A stretch of DNA of 64,000 bases from Thauera carbonicopians (GTDB taxonomy: Bacteria; Pseudomonadota; Gammaproteobacteria; Burkholderiales; Rhodocyclaceae): assembly GCF_025699485.1 (NCBI RefSeq), contig NZ_JANUXN010000018.1, positions 17,659 to 81,658 on the forward strand, written 5' to 3'. A model generated the notes under the pieces. It did not search any database. It was not told the origin of the DNA and worked only from the letters and a program-made list of their open reading frames with translations. Shown in pieces: positions 20,857-31,637 of this stretch. Every line of letters starts with the position of its first letter. Within the stretch, counting starts at the first letter, position 1. A program made the translations under genes and the position numbers.

Positions 20857-22242
20857 GGGCTTCGGCTCGGACGCCTTCTTGCCCTGGACGATCTGCAGGC
20901 CCTTGAGCAGGTTGATCGCCTGCTGCAACTGGTGATCGTCCTGGCCGGCAAGCTCGAAGCGTACCGGCTCGGCCTCGTCGGTAGCACCGTCCTTCTGCCC
21001 GGCCTCCTTGGCCCTGAGCTCGGCCTCGGGATCCTTGTCGTTGCCCAAGTGGCCTTGCAGGTCGGCTTCGCGAAGCCGGCGGTTCGAGCCATTGGCGCTC
21101 TCCTCGACGACGATGTCGGGTTCGATACCCTTGGCCTGGATCGAATGGCCGTTCGGCGTGTAGTAGCGCGCCGTGGTCAGCTTGATCGCGGTGCTGTTGT
21201 TGAGCGGCAGGATGGTCTGCACCGAGCCCTTGCCGAAAGTCTGCGTGCCCATCACGACGGCACGCTTGTGGTCCTGCAGCGCGCCGGCGACGATCTCGGA
21301 CGCGGAAGCCGAACCGGCATTGACCAGCACGACCATCGGCACCTCCTTGATGCCCGCGGGCAGGCGGCGGAGGAAATCGTCGCGTGTGCCGCGCAGGTAG
21401 TCGTCCGGCATCGCGCGGTATTCGCGCTTGGCGTCCTCGGTGCGGCCGTCGGTGGATACCACCCTCGCCCCCAGCGGCAGGAAGGCAGCGGACACACCCA
21501 CCGCGCCATGCAGCAGGCCGCCCGGGTCGTTGCGCAGGTCGAGCACCAGTCCGGTGAGCGGCCCTTCGGCACTCAGCTTGTTCAGATGCTGGACCACCGA
21601 TGCCGCGGTGTTCTCCTGGAACTGCGCGACGCGCAGGTAGCCATAACCCGGCTCGACGAGCTTGGACTTGACGCTCTGCACCTTGATGACTTCACGCGTC
21701 AGCTTGAGCACGATCGGCCGCGATTCGCCCTTGCGCATGATCGTCAGTTCGATGGTGGTGTTGGGCTTGCCGCGCATGCGCTTCACCGCATCGTTCAGGC
21801 TCATGCCCTTCACCGGCGTGTCGTCGAGCTTGACGATCAGGTCGCCGGCCTGGACACCGGCGCGGAAGGCAGGCGTGTCCTCGATCGGCGAGATGACCTT
21901 GACGAAGCCGTCTTCCATGCCGACCTCGATGCCCAGCCCGCCGAACTCGCCCTGCGTGCCGACCTGGAGTTCCTTGAAGGCTTCGCTGTCCAGGTAGGCC
22001 GAATGCGGATCGAGCCCCGACAGCATGCCGCTGATCGAATCGACGATCAGCTTCTTGTCCTCGACCGGCTCGACGTAACCCTGCTTGATCGCATTGAACA
22101 CGTCGGCATAGGCGCGCAATTCCTCGACCGGCAGCGGCATCTGGGTCGTGCGGTCGGCGTTGGCGGAAAAATTGAGACTGAGCGCCACGCCGGCGAACAC
22201 GCCGGTCATGACGAGGCCGAGCTGTTTCAGCTTGCTGCGCAT
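20854..22242 (-). CDS. ctpA: C-terminal processing protease (S41 family, PDZ domain)
   Basis: A 462-aa periplasmic serine protease. It has an N-terminal membrane or signal segment (LGLVMTGVFAGVALSL), a PDZ domain (around GGLGIEVGMEDGFVKV) and a tail-specific protease core with the Ser/Lys dyad in GSASASEIV and GTQTFGKGSVQT. The ATG at 22242 has a TGGAG site five bases upstream; the longer frame adds unconserved residues. It lies downstream of envC, and such proteases tune cell-wall hydrolases in other bacteria. moeB follows after 143 bases. Confidence 0.94.
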   Translation of the reverse strand: MRSKLKQLGLVMTGVFAGVALSLNFSANADRTTQMPLPVEELRAYADVFNAIKQGYVEPVEDKKLIVDSISGMLSGLDPHSAYLDSEAFKELQVGTQGEFGGLGIEVGMEDGFVKVISPIEDTPAFRAGVQAGDLIVKLDDTPVKGMSLNDAVKRMRGKPNTTIELTIMRKGESRPIVLKLTREVIKVQSVKSKLVEPGYGYLRVAQFQENTAASVVQHLNKLSAEGPLTGLVLDLRNDPGGLLHGAVGVSAAFLPLGARVVSTDGRTEDAKREYRAMPDDYLRGTRDDFLRRLPAGIKEVPMVVLVNAGSASASEIVAGALQDHKRAVVMGTQTFGKGSVQTILPLNNSTAIKLTTARYYTPNGHSIQAKGIEPDIVVEESANGSNRRLREADLQGHLGNDKDPEAELRAKEAGQKDGATDEAEPVRFELAGQDDHQLQQAINLLKGLQIVQGKKASEPKP

Positions 22243-22288
22243 GAGAACTCCATCGGGGAAGCGGCTCCTGCCCTTCGCACCGTTTGAT

Positions 22289-23635
22289 CTAGTTGAGTCG
22301 CACCCACTGCATCGGGTCGAGCGGGCGGCCCTGATGGCGGAGTTCGAAGTATAAACCCGATTCTCCACCCCCTCCGCTGGTGCCCACGCTGGCGATCGCG
22401 TCGCCGCCGGACACCGCGTCGCCCACTTCCTTCAGCAAGGTATCGTTGTTGCCATACACGGTGAGGTAGTCGCCGCCATGGTCGATGATGATCAGATTGC
22501 CGTAGCCGCGCAACCAGTCCGAATACACGACCTCGCCCGTCGCGACCGCCTTGACGTCCGCTCCGGTGCCCGCCCGGATGAACACGCCTTTCCACGTCGT
22601 GCCACCTTCCGCCCTTGGAGCGCCGAAGCGCCCGACGAGTTCGCCGCGCACCGGAAAGCGCAACTGGCCGCGAAGCTGGGCGAAGCGCACGCCGGTCGGC
22701 GTCGCCCCTGCGCTGCTGCGCGCTTCACCGACGACCGGCTCCGCACGCCGCGCCGGCGGGCGGGCCGCAGCCGACGGCGGCGTGGCATTCCCGGCCGCCT
22801 TCGCCTGGGCCGCCGCGGCGGCGGCACGCGCCTCGGCCGCGCGCTGTTCCGCCAGCTTCCTTGCTGCCTCGCGTGCAGCCGCTTCGCGGGCACGCTTGAC
22901 CAGGGTGTCGATCACCTTCGCCAGACGCTGCTCGTCCTCGCGCAAGGTCGCCACTTCGCGCTTCTGGCTCTGCAGCTGCTTCGAGATTTCGGCCAGCGCA
23001 GCCTTGCGCTGGAGCAGGCTGGCTTCGAGCTGCTTGCGCTGCTCGTGCTGCCGGGTTTCGAGCTCGGCCACGCGGTCCCGCCGGCGGCCGATTTCCTGCG
23101 CACGCAGCTCGGTTTCGCGCAGATCGGCGCGCATGCGTTCGATCAGGCCCAGGCGGGCACGGCCGAGCTGTTCGAGATAATAGGCGTCGCGCGCGATCTG
23201 GTTCGGATCGCGCGCCGACAGCAAGGGCGCCACGCCATCCGCCGCACCATGCACGTAGTGCCGCCGCAGCCACTCGGCCAACTCTCCGCGACGGGCATCG
23301 ATGCGCGCGCCCGCCTGCTGCTGCTCCCGTTCCAGTTCGGCCAGCCGCGCATCGGCCTCGGCGCGCTCGCGCTGCAGCTGCAACACCCGGCGCTGCGCGC
23401 GCGACACTTCGCGCTCCGACTCGGTCAGCGCCTTTGCCGCATCGGAACGGTTCGCCTCGGTGCGCGACATTTCCTGCTGCAGGTCGCGGATACGCTTCTT
23501 GAGGTCGTCGAGATCCGAGCGCTTGTCGGCGATGTCGCCCGTGGCCTGTGCGCGAACGGCATTCGGCGCCACCGCCGACGCCAGCATGCAGCCAAGGACG
23601 AAAGCAGCCAGATAGCCACGGCCAGCGATACGCAT
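22289..23635 (-). CDS. envC: Murein hydrolase activator EnvC-like (degenerate M23/LytM)
   Basis: A 448-aa exported protein: signal peptide, a long coiled coil (about residues 25-250, heptad-like Leu/Arg/Glu pattern), an Ala-rich linker and a C-terminal LytM domain. The zinc ligands of active M23 peptidases are missing: the usual HxGxD site reads TTWKGVFI and the HxH site reads YFELRHQG. It should therefore activate amidases at the septum, like EnvC, rather than cut peptidoglycan itself. The start at 23635 gives a normal signal peptide. It is transcribed towards ctpA, 46 bases away. Confidence 0.92.
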   Translation of the reverse strand: MRIAGRGYLAAFVLGCMLASAVAPNAVRAQATGDIADKRSDLDDLKKRIRDLQQEMSRTEANRSDAAKALTESEREVSRAQRRVLQLQRERAEADARLAELEREQQQAGARIDARRGELAEWLRRHYVHGAADGVAPLLSARDPNQIARDAYYLEQLGRARLGLIERMRADLRETELRAQEIGRRRDRVAELETRQHEQRKQLEASLLQRKAALAEISKQLQSQKREVATLREDEQRLAKVIDTLVKRAREAAAREAARKLAEQRAAEARAAAAAAQAKAAGNATPPSAAARPPARRAEPVVGEARSSAGATPTGVRFAQLRGQLRFPVRGELVGRFGAPRAEGGTTWKGVFIRAGTGADVKAVATGEVVYSDWLRGYGNLIIIDHGGDYLTVYGNNDTLLKEVGDAVSGGDAIASVGTSGGGGESGLYFELRHQGRPLDPMQWVRLN

Positions 23636-23799
23636 GAAGCGAGAATTCCGATTCAAGGGAATGAGCGAAGTTGCAGGAAGAAAGCCGAACGAGGCCAAGG
23701 GGACACGAACGAAGAGCGGATCCGCGCCCGGCACGTTGCCGAGCGCGCAAGACGGAGACGCCTTATTTTATACTAGCGCTTTGCTCCGCCGGCCCTACC

Positions 23800-24129
23800 G
23801 TGAACAAAGACGACATCTTCACGCTCATCGACAAGAACGAGCACATAGAAACCGCCGCGCGCGCGCTCAAGGCAATCGCCCATCCGCTGCGCCTGAAGAT
23901 TCTGTGCGTGCTCGGCGACGGCGAAGTCTGCGTGCAGGACATCGTCGATGCGGTGGGCACTTCGCAGAGCAACATCTCGCAGCATCTCGCCATCCTGCGC
24001 GACAAGGACGTGCTGCAGACGCGCAAGGATGCCAACCGCGTCTATTACCGCGTCGGCGATCCGCGCACGCTGCAGCTCATCGCGCTGATGCGCGAAGTGT
24101 TCTGCGGCGTCGATGACGAGCAAGGCTGA
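23800..24129 (+). CDS. ArsR-family winged-helix transcriptional regulator
   Basis: A 109-aa HTH protein. The recognition region DIVDAVGTSQSNISQHLAILRDKDVL is followed by a wing (RKDANRVYYRV), as in ArsR/SmtB proteins. No metal-binding CxC motif of ArsR type is seen; there is a cysteine before the HTH (EVCVQ) and one near the C-terminus, so redox or sulfur sensing is possible. The GTG start at 23800 is chosen because similarity begins at NKDDIFTLI. A -10-like TATACT lies at 23769-23774. It heads a string with rhodanese and glutaredoxin genes. Confidence 0.88.
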   Translation: MNKDDIFTLIDKNEHIETAARALKAIAHPLRLKILCVLGDGEVCVQDIVDAVGTSQSNISQHLAILRDKDVLQTRKDANRVYYRVGDPRTLQLIALMREVFCGVDDEQG

Positions 24130-24161
24130 TTTCCCTTCCCCTTACCGGAGCACCGTTTTTC

Positions 24162-24578
24162 GTGGAATTCCTGCAACAGAACTGGTATTGGGCGGCGCTG
24201 GCCGCCGCAAGCGGCAGCTGGCTGCTCGTCGACCTGGCACGCGGCCGAGGCGGCGGCGGCCAGCTTTCCCCGGTCGAAGCCACGATGCTGATCAACCGCG
24301 AAGACGCCGTCGTCATCGACGTGCGCGACCAGGGCGAATACGCCCAGGGCCACATTCCCAACGCCCGCCACATTCCCGCCGGCGACCTCGAGCGCCGCAG
24401 CGGCGAGCTGGACAAGTGGAAGAGCCATCCGCTGATCCTCTGCTGCGCCACCGGCACGCGCTCGACCTCGGCCGCCACGCAGTTGCGCAAGGCCGGCTTC
24501 GAGAAGGTCTATAACCTGCGCGGCGGCATGATGGAATGGCAGAAGGCCGGCCAGCCTGTCAGCCGCAAGAGGAAATGA
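24162..24578 (+). CDS. Membrane-anchored rhodanese-like sulfurtransferase
   Basis: A 138-aa protein starting with GTG. The first 30 residues form a membrane anchor (YWAALAAASGSWLLVDL) and the remainder is a single rhodanese domain with the active-site loop CCATGTRS, where a Cys would carry the persulfide. It corresponds to the YibN-type proteins usually found before grxC and secB. The stop overlaps the ATG of an alternative grxC start. Confidence 0.92.
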   Translation: MEFLQQNWYWAALAAASGSWLLVDLARGRGGGGQLSPVEATMLINREDAVVIDVRDQGEYAQGHIPNARHIPAGDLERRSGELDKWKSHPLILCCATGTRSTSAATQLRKAGFEKVYNLRGGMMEWQKAGQPVSRKRK

Positions 24579-24580
24579 GC

Positions 24581-24850
24581 ATGCCCGCCGCGATCCGCAT
24601 GTACGCCACGGCGACCTGCCCCTACTGCATCCGCGCCGAACAGCTGCTGCGCAGCAAGGGCGTGACGCAGATCGACAAGATCCGCACCGATCTCGATCCC
24701 GCCCAGCGCGGGCGCATGATCGAGGAAACCGGGCGGCGCACGGTTCCGCAGATCTTCATTGGCGGCTACCATGTCGGCGGCTGTGACGACCTGATGGCGC
24801 TCGACCGCGCCGGCAAGCTCGAACCGATGCTGCGCGGCGAACCCGCCTGA
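24581..24850 (+). CDS. grxC: Glutaredoxin 3
   Basis: An 89-aa dithiol glutaredoxin with the active site CPYC near residue 13 and the conserved TVPQIFIGGYHVGGCDDL segment (cis-Pro and glutathione-binding GG). The start at 24581 is favoured because GAGG lies eight bases upstream; an in-frame ATG six bases earlier would be too close to that site. secB follows after 46 bases. Confidence 0.94.
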   Translation: MPAAIRMYATATCPYCIRAEQLLRSKGVTQIDKIRTDLDPAQRGRMIEETGRRTVPQIFIGGYHVGGCDDLMALDRAGKLEPMLRGEPA

Positions 24851-24896
24851 GCCTTCCTTCCCGCAGTCCAATCCTCACTCACCGGATACCCATCCC

Positions 24897-25358
24897 ATGT
24901 CTGAAAACACCCAACCCGTCTTCTCGATCGAAAAACTGTACGTCAAGGACCTGTCGGTCGAAGTGCCGGGTGCACCGCAGATCTACCTCGAACGCGAGGC
25001 GCCGAAAGTCAATGTCCAGCTCCGCACCGAAGGCAAGAACATCGACGACGGCGTCTTCGAGATCACGCTGACCGTCACCGTCTCCGCCACCATCGGCGAA
25101 GACCGCACGCTGTTCCTGGTGGAAGTGGCCCAGGCCGGCATCTTCCAGATCCGCAACGTGCCCGAAGCCGACCTCGAACCGGTGATGATGATCGGCTGCC
25201 CCAACATCCTCTTCCCCTATGCCCGCGAAGCCGTGTCGGACGCCGTCACCCGCGCCGGCTTCCAGCCCGTGCTGCTGTCGCCGGTCAACTTCGAGGCGCT
25301 GTACCAGTCGCAGCGCCAGCAGGCCGCCGCGCAGCAGGGCGAAACGCCGATCCAGTGA
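24897..25358 (+). CDS. secB: Protein-export chaperone SecB
   Basis: A 153-aa tetrameric chaperone that holds preproteins unfolded for SecA. The N-terminal FSIEKLYVKDLSVEVPGAP and the conserved PNILFPYAREAVSDAVTRAGFQP segment are diagnostic, and the length is standard. It is in the grxC-secB-gpsA order known from many proteobacteria. Confidence 0.97.
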   Translation: MSENTQPVFSIEKLYVKDLSVEVPGAPQIYLEREAPKVNVQLRTEGKNIDDGVFEITLTVTVSATIGEDRTLFLVEVAQAGIFQIRNVPEADLEPVMMIGCPNILFPYAREAVSDAVTRAGFQPVLLSPVNFEALYQSQRQQAAAQQGETPIQ

Positions 25359-25372
25359 CGAGGCCTGCCGCC

Positions 25373-25843
25373 ATGACATCCCTGCGCCGCCCCATCCTGC
25401 CCCGCCTGATCACGATGCTCGCCGTACTCGCCGGCGTGGTGGCGGGGCCGGCGCTGGCGCAGGCGATCGAATTCCGCTCGCTGACCGAGCAGGCAATCCT
25501 GTACGACACCCCTTCGGAGCAGGGCAAGCGCCTTTTCATCCTGCGCTCCGGCACCCCGGTCGAAGTCGTCGTCAGGCTCGACAAGTGGGTCAAGGTGCGC
25601 GAGCCCGGCGGCTCCCTGAACTGGCTGGAAAGCCGCGTGCTCTCCAACCGCCGCACCGTGCTCGTCGCCGCGGACCGCGCCGTCATCCGGCGTGAAGCCC
25701 GCGACGACGCGGCACCCAGCTTCGAAGCGGTGCGCAACGTCGTGCTCGACCTGGTCGAGCCGCCCTCGCTCGGCTGGGCCAAGGTACGCCATCGGGACGG
25801 CGAGGAAGGCTACATCCGCATCAACGAGGTCTGGGGACTGTGA
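25373..25843 (+). CDS. Exported SH3-domain protein
   Basis: A 156-aa protein with a signal peptide (LPRLITMLAVLAGVVAGPALA) and bacterial SH3 repeats (two RSLTEQAILYDTPS/GKRLFIL-like segments), a fold that often binds peptidoglycan or mediates envelope contacts. An in-frame GTG at 25355 overlapping the secB stop is an alternative start; the ATG at 25373 gives a normal signal peptide. The stop overlaps the gpsA start by four bases, so it is part of the secB-gpsA operon. Confidence 0.82.
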   Translation: MTSLRRPILPRLITMLAVLAGVVAGPALAQAIEFRSLTEQAILYDTPSEQGKRLFILRSGTPVEVVVRLDKWVKVREPGGSLNWLESRVLSNRRTVLVAADRAVIRREARDDAAPSFEAVRNVVLDLVEPPSLGWAKVRHRDGEEGYIRINEVWGL

Positions 25844-26850
25844 CCGCCGACACGCAGCCCTGCCGCCACCGCATCGCCGTTTTCGGCGCGGGCGCATGGG
25901 GCACTGCGCTGGCCCAGGCCTTCAGTGCCGCCCATGAGGTATGCCTGTGGGGACGGGACGCGGAACACCTGCGGGCACTCGCCCTGACGCACGAGAACCG
26001 CCGCTATCTGCCGGACATCCGCCTCAGCGACACACTGCGCTTCGAAGCCGATTTCTCCCGTGCGGCACAAGGCGCCGATCTCCACCTGGTTGTCACGCCG
26101 CTGGCCGGCTTGCGGGACACCGCGCGCGCCCTCCACCGCCTGCAGCCCGGCACGCCGCTGCTGTGGGCCTGCAAGGGGCTCGAAGCCGGAAGCGGGCGGC
26201 TGCCGCATGAAATCGTCACCGAAGAGCTCGGCGACGCGGCCACCAGCGGCGTGCTGACCGGCCCCAGCTTCGCCGCCGAAGTCGCGCGCGGCCTGCCGAC
26301 CGCGATCACCCTCGCCGCCGCCGATGCGGCCTTCGCCCATCACTGGGTGGCGACCCTGCACCAGCCGCGCCTGCGCATCTACGCCAATACCGATGTCGTC
26401 GGCTGCGAGGTCGGCGGTGCGGTCAAGAACGTCATGGCCATCGCCGCCGGCGTGTCGGACGGCATGGGCTTCGGCCTCAATGCCCGCGCCGCGCTGATCA
26501 CCCGCGGCCTGGCCGAAATCTCCCGCCTCGCCGCCGCGCTGGGCGGCAACAGCGAAACGCTGATGGGCCTGACCGGCATGGGCGACCTGATCCTGACCTG
26601 CACCGGCAACCTCTCGCGCAACCGCCGCGTCGGCCTGGAGCTCGCCAAGGGCAGCACGCTGGCCGACATCCTGCGCGACCTCGGCCACGTTGCCGAAGGC
26701 GTCTCCACCGCGCGCGAAGTCGTCGGCCTGGCCCGGCGCCATGGGGTCGAAATGCCGATCTGCGAAGCGGTCGATGCGCTGCTGCATCACGGCCTCGATG
26801 CACGAACCGCAGTCGAGAAACTGTTGGCACGCGACCCGCGCCACGAATAG
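25840..26850 (+). CDS. gpsA: Glycerol-3-phosphate dehydrogenase [NAD(P)+]
   Basis: A 336-aa enzyme that makes sn-glycerol-3-phosphate for phospholipid synthesis. The Rossmann motif is FGAGAWGTALA, the catalytic lysine lies in EVGGAVKNVMAIAAG, and SRNRRVG is the conserved substrate loop. It starts with GTG at 25840, overlapping the previous stop. The length is typical. Confidence 0.96.
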   Translation: MTADTQPCRHRIAVFGAGAWGTALAQAFSAAHEVCLWGRDAEHLRALALTHENRRYLPDIRLSDTLRFEADFSRAAQGADLHLVVTPLAGLRDTARALHRLQPGTPLLWACKGLEAGSGRLPHEIVTEELGDAATSGVLTGPSFAAEVARGLPTAITLAAADAAFAHHWVATLHQPRLRIYANTDVVGCEVGGAVKNVMAIAAGVSDGMGFGLNARAALITRGLAEISRLAAALGGNSETLMGLTGMGDLILTCTGNLSRNRRVGLELAKGSTLADILRDLGHVAEGVSTAREVVGLARRHGVEMPICEAVDALLHHGLDARTAVEKLLARDPRHE

Positions 26851-26889
26851 AGCGCCCAGCCCGAGACAACCCCGCCTGCAGCGCCCCGC

Positions 26890-27384
26890 TTAAAGCGGCC
26901 CTGCGTGAGGCGGCTCCGCCTGGGCAGCGCCGGCAAAGCCATGCTGGCGCCAGGCCTCATAGACCACCACCGCCACCGCATTCGACAGATTGACGCTGCG
27001 GTTGGTCGGCCGCATCGGAATGCGGATGCGCGCCTCGGGCTCGAAACCTGCCAGCAGTTCCGCCGGCAGGCCGCGGCTCTCCGGCCCGAACACGAACACG
27101 TCGCCTTCGCGGTAAGCCACAGCGTCGTGCCGCCGCACACCCCGGGTCGACAACGCGAAGAAGCGCCTCCCCTCCAGCGCCGCACGGCACTGCGCCCAAT
27201 CCGGATGCACGGTGACGCAGGTCAGATCGTGATAGTCCAGCCCCGCGCGCGCCAGTTGCTTGTCGGACAGGTCGAAACCCAGCGGCTCGATCAGATGGAG
27301 GCGGCTGCCGCTATTGGCGGCGAGGCGAATGATGTTGCCGGTGTTGGGCGGAATCTCGGGCTGGTAGAGGACGATCTCGAACAT
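26890..27384 (-). CDS. trmL: tRNA (cytidine/uridine-2'-O-)-methyltransferase TrmL
   Basis: A 164-aa SPOUT-family enzyme that methylates the wobble nucleotide of certain leucine tRNAs. The three family motifs are present: NTGNIIRLA, FGPESRGLP and RSVNLSNAVAVVVYEAWRQ. It is convergent with gpsA (40-base gap) and 50 bases downstream of comF on the minus strand. Confidence 0.95.
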   Translation of the reverse strand: MFEIVLYQPEIPPNTGNIIRLAANSGSRLHLIEPLGFDLSDKQLARAGLDYHDLTCVTVHPDWAQCRAALEGRRFFALSTRGVRRHDAVAYREGDVFVFGPESRGLPAELLAGFEPEARIRIPMRPTNRSVNLSNAVAVVVYEAWRQHGFAGAAQAEPPHAGPL

Positions 27385-27434
27385 CGGGACGGAAGTGGCG
27401 GACAGCGCCTTGCGCGCGAAGCCGGCACTGTAGC

Positions 27435-28166
27435 TCAGGCCGGTGCCGGCGTGCGGGCAACGACCAGATTCGTGACCCGCGCCGCGCCCTGCGCCTTCAG
27501 GCAGCGCGCCAGTTCGTCCAGCGTCGCCCCCGTGGTCATCACGTCATCGACCACCAGTACATGCAGGCCATCCAGTGCACGATCGCAGCGGAAGGCACCG
27601 GCCGGGCTCAGCAGGCGCTCTTCGCGGCTCAGCGAAGCCTGCGGCGGCGTGTCGCGCAGCTTGCGCACGCAGGCCAGTTCCATCGGCAAGGCCTGCTCAC
27701 GGGCCAGCGGACGCGCAAGCTCCACCGCCTGGTTGAAGCCACGTTCGGCCAGCCTGCGCGCATGCAAGGGCATCGGAAGAATGACGTCGGTATCGGTCGT
27801 GATCTGCTCGCCGAGCACGCGCAGTTCGGCCGCGAGGAAAGTGGCCACGCTCAACTGGTGCCGATACTTGAGCGCGAGAACCAGCACATCGACCGGGAAC
27901 ACGTAGTCGAACAAGGCCAGCGTCGCATCGTAGGCCGGCGGCTGACGCAGGCATTGCCCGCAGGGCCCGCCATCCAGCCCCGGCAGGGCGCAGACCGGGC
28001 ACGCACTGGGCGACCGCCGCGGCATTTCGGCCAGGCAGGCGGTGCACACGCCGCACGCCTGCGCCGCCTCGCCGCAGACGAGGCAGTCCTGCGGCATCAG
28101 CACGTCCAGCACGCGGGCCAGCAGGCGGCGCAGGTCTCGAGTTCGGTTTGACAAGATTTTGATCAA
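27435..28166 (-). CDS. comF: ComF family phosphoribosyltransferase-like protein
   Basis: A 243-aa protein with an N-terminal zinc-finger-like section (four CxxC-type cysteine pairs between about residues 28 and 75) and a phosphoribosyltransferase fold carrying VLVVDDVMTTGAT near the C-terminus. Relatives act in DNA uptake during competence. It is divergent from bioC, a pairing frequent in proteobacterial biotin loci. Confidence 0.92.
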   Translation of the reverse strand: MIKILSNRTRDLRRLLARVLDVLMPQDCLVCGEAAQACGVCTACLAEMPRRSPSACPVCALPGLDGGPCGQCLRQPPAYDATLALFDYVFPVDVLVLALKYRHQLSVATFLAAELRVLGEQITTDTDVILPMPLHARRLAERGFNQAVELARPLAREQALPMELACVRKLRDTPPQASLSREERLLSPAGAFRCDRALDGLHVLVVDDVMTTGATLDELARCLKAQGAARVTNLVVARTPAPA

Positions 28167-28315
28167 TGGCAGAACATTCGGGGTTCGCCATTACAGCCCC
28201 CGGCGCCGGAAATGACAATGACTTCGATCAAAGCCGACCGTGTAGCGCACCGACGCGACACGGCCACCGCTCACGACGGCAAGGCCGCGGGCCTTGCTCG
28301 CCCGCGGAGCGCGCG

Positions 28316-29239
28316 ATGAGCGAAACGGGCGACAGCGACGCGAATTTCGCGCTCGACCACGGCCTGCTGCGCCGCCGCTTCGCCCGCGCCGCGGCGACGG
28401 CCGACGGCGCCGACGTCCTGGCGCGCGAAATCGCCCGCCGGATGGACGAGCGCCTCGACTACATCCGCATCGAGCCGAAGCGCGTGCTCGACCTCGGCTG
28501 CGGCACCGGCGCCGACCTGCCCCGCCTGGTGCAGCGCTTCCCTCAGGCCTGCGTGCTGGCAGCCGATTTCGCCGTGCCGATGCTGGCCCGCGCCGGCCAG
28601 CGCCTGCGCGACGGCGCCCCCGCTCCCGGCTTGCTGCGCCGCCTGCTCGGCGGCAAGGCTGTGCCCCTGCCCCACGCCGTCGCCGACGCCCGCCGCCTGC
28701 CCTTCGCCCGCGGCAGCCTCGGCCTGGTGTGGTCCAACCTGATGCTGCCGGCGCTGGACGATCCGCTGCCGGCCTTGCAGGAGATCCACCGCGCGCTGGA
28801 AGTCGGCGGCCTGCTGATGTTTTCCACCCTCGGCCCAGATTCGCTGCGCGAACTGCGCGACGCCCTGCCCCGCACGGCGGGCGAACGCGTGCACCGCTTC
28901 ATCGACATGCACGACCTCGGCGACGCCCTCGTCAAGGCCGGCTTCGCCGACCCGGTGATGGACATGGAGATGCTGACGCTGACCTATGCCGAACTCGACG
29001 GCCTGCTGTCCGACCTGCGCGCCAGCGGCGCCGCCAATGCCGCCGTCGGCCGCCCGCGCGGCCTGTCCGGCCGCAGCGGCTGGGCACAGGCGCGCGCCGC
29101 CTACGAAGCCCTGCGCCGGGACGGACGGCTGCCCGCCACCTTCGAGATCATCCAGGGCCATGCCTGGAAAGCCGCGCCGAAGACCACCGAGGACGGCCGC
29201 AGCGTCGTCCGCTTCCAGCCCCGGCCCACGCCGCGCTGA
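28316..29239 (+). CDS. bioC: Malonyl-ACP O-methyltransferase BioC
   Basis: A 307-aa SAM-dependent methyltransferase that masks malonyl-ACP to start biotin precursor synthesis. The beginning LRRRFARAAATADGADVLAREIARRM and motif I LDLGCGTGADLP match BioC. The ATG at 28316 is preferred to a longer frame from 28166 whose first 50 residues look non-coding. The other bio genes are not here; the comF neighbour supports the assignment over generic methyltransferases. Confidence 0.88.
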   Translation: MSETGDSDANFALDHGLLRRRFARAAATADGADVLAREIARRMDERLDYIRIEPKRVLDLGCGTGADLPRLVQRFPQACVLAADFAVPMLARAGQRLRDGAPAPGLLRRLLGGKAVPLPHAVADARRLPFARGSLGLVWSNLMLPALDDPLPALQEIHRALEVGGLLMFSTLGPDSLRELRDALPRTAGERVHRFIDMHDLGDALVKAGFADPVMDMEMLTLTYAELDGLLSDLRASGAANAAVGRPRGLSGRSGWAQARAAYEALRRDGRLPATFEIIQGHAWKAAPKTTEDGRSVVRFQPRPTPR

Positions 29240-29251
29240 ACCGACGTCGCC

Positions 29252-29913
29252 ATGCCCAACCGTACCGTCTGGCTGTTCGACCTCGACAACACGCTGCACA
29301 ACGCCAGCCCGCACATCTTTCCGCACATCAACCGCAGCATGACGGCTTATCTCGAACAGCACCTGTCGCTGTCCCCCGAGGACGCCAATGCCCTGCGGAT
29401 GAACTACTGGCGCCGCTACGGCGCCACCCTGCTCGGCATGATGCGCCATCACGGCACCGACCCGGCGCACTTCCTGATCGAGACCCATCGCTTCGATCGC
29501 CTGCACGAGATGATGGTGTTCGACCGCGCGCTGCGCGGCATGCTGCGCAAGCTGCCGGGCCGTCGCTTCGTGTTCTCGAACGCACCGCGCCACTACGCCC
29601 TGGCCGTGCTGGGGCTGATGGGCATCCACGAGCTGTTCGAGGACGTGATCGCCATCGAGGACCTGGAATACCACCCCAAGCCCGGCATCCGCGGCTACCG
29701 CAAGCTGCTGTCCTCGCGGCGCCTGGACCCAGCCCGCTGCGTGATGCTGGAAGATTCGGCCGTCAACCTGCGCACCGCGAAACGGCTGGGAATGCGCACC
29801 GTGCTGGTGAGCCGCAACCTGCGCACGCCGGCCTATGTGGATATGAAGCTGGCCTCCATCCTCGACCTTCGCCGCCAATACGGCCGGCTGCTCGGCGGAC
29901 GACCGAACGCCTA

Positions 29914-29917
<4 letters not shown>
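29252..29917 (+). CDS. HAD-family hydrolase, pyrimidine 5'-nucleotidase-like
   Basis: A 221-aa HAD phosphatase with the nucleophile motif WLFDLDNTLHN, motif II SNAPRHYA and motif IV EDSAVNLRTAKRLG. It matches the Sdt1/pyrimidine 5'-nucleotidase subfamily common in betaproteobacteria. It starts 12 bases after bioC and is probably co-transcribed. Its end overlaps the convergent GNAT gene by four bases. Confidence 0.88.

Positions 29918-31636
<1,719 letters not shown>

Positions 31637-31637
<1 letters not shown>

Noticed and set aside
20280..20935. Small plus-strand frames over moeB and the downstream gap
   Set aside because: They overlap a clear E1-like gene in other frames and have no ribosome site or conserved residues.
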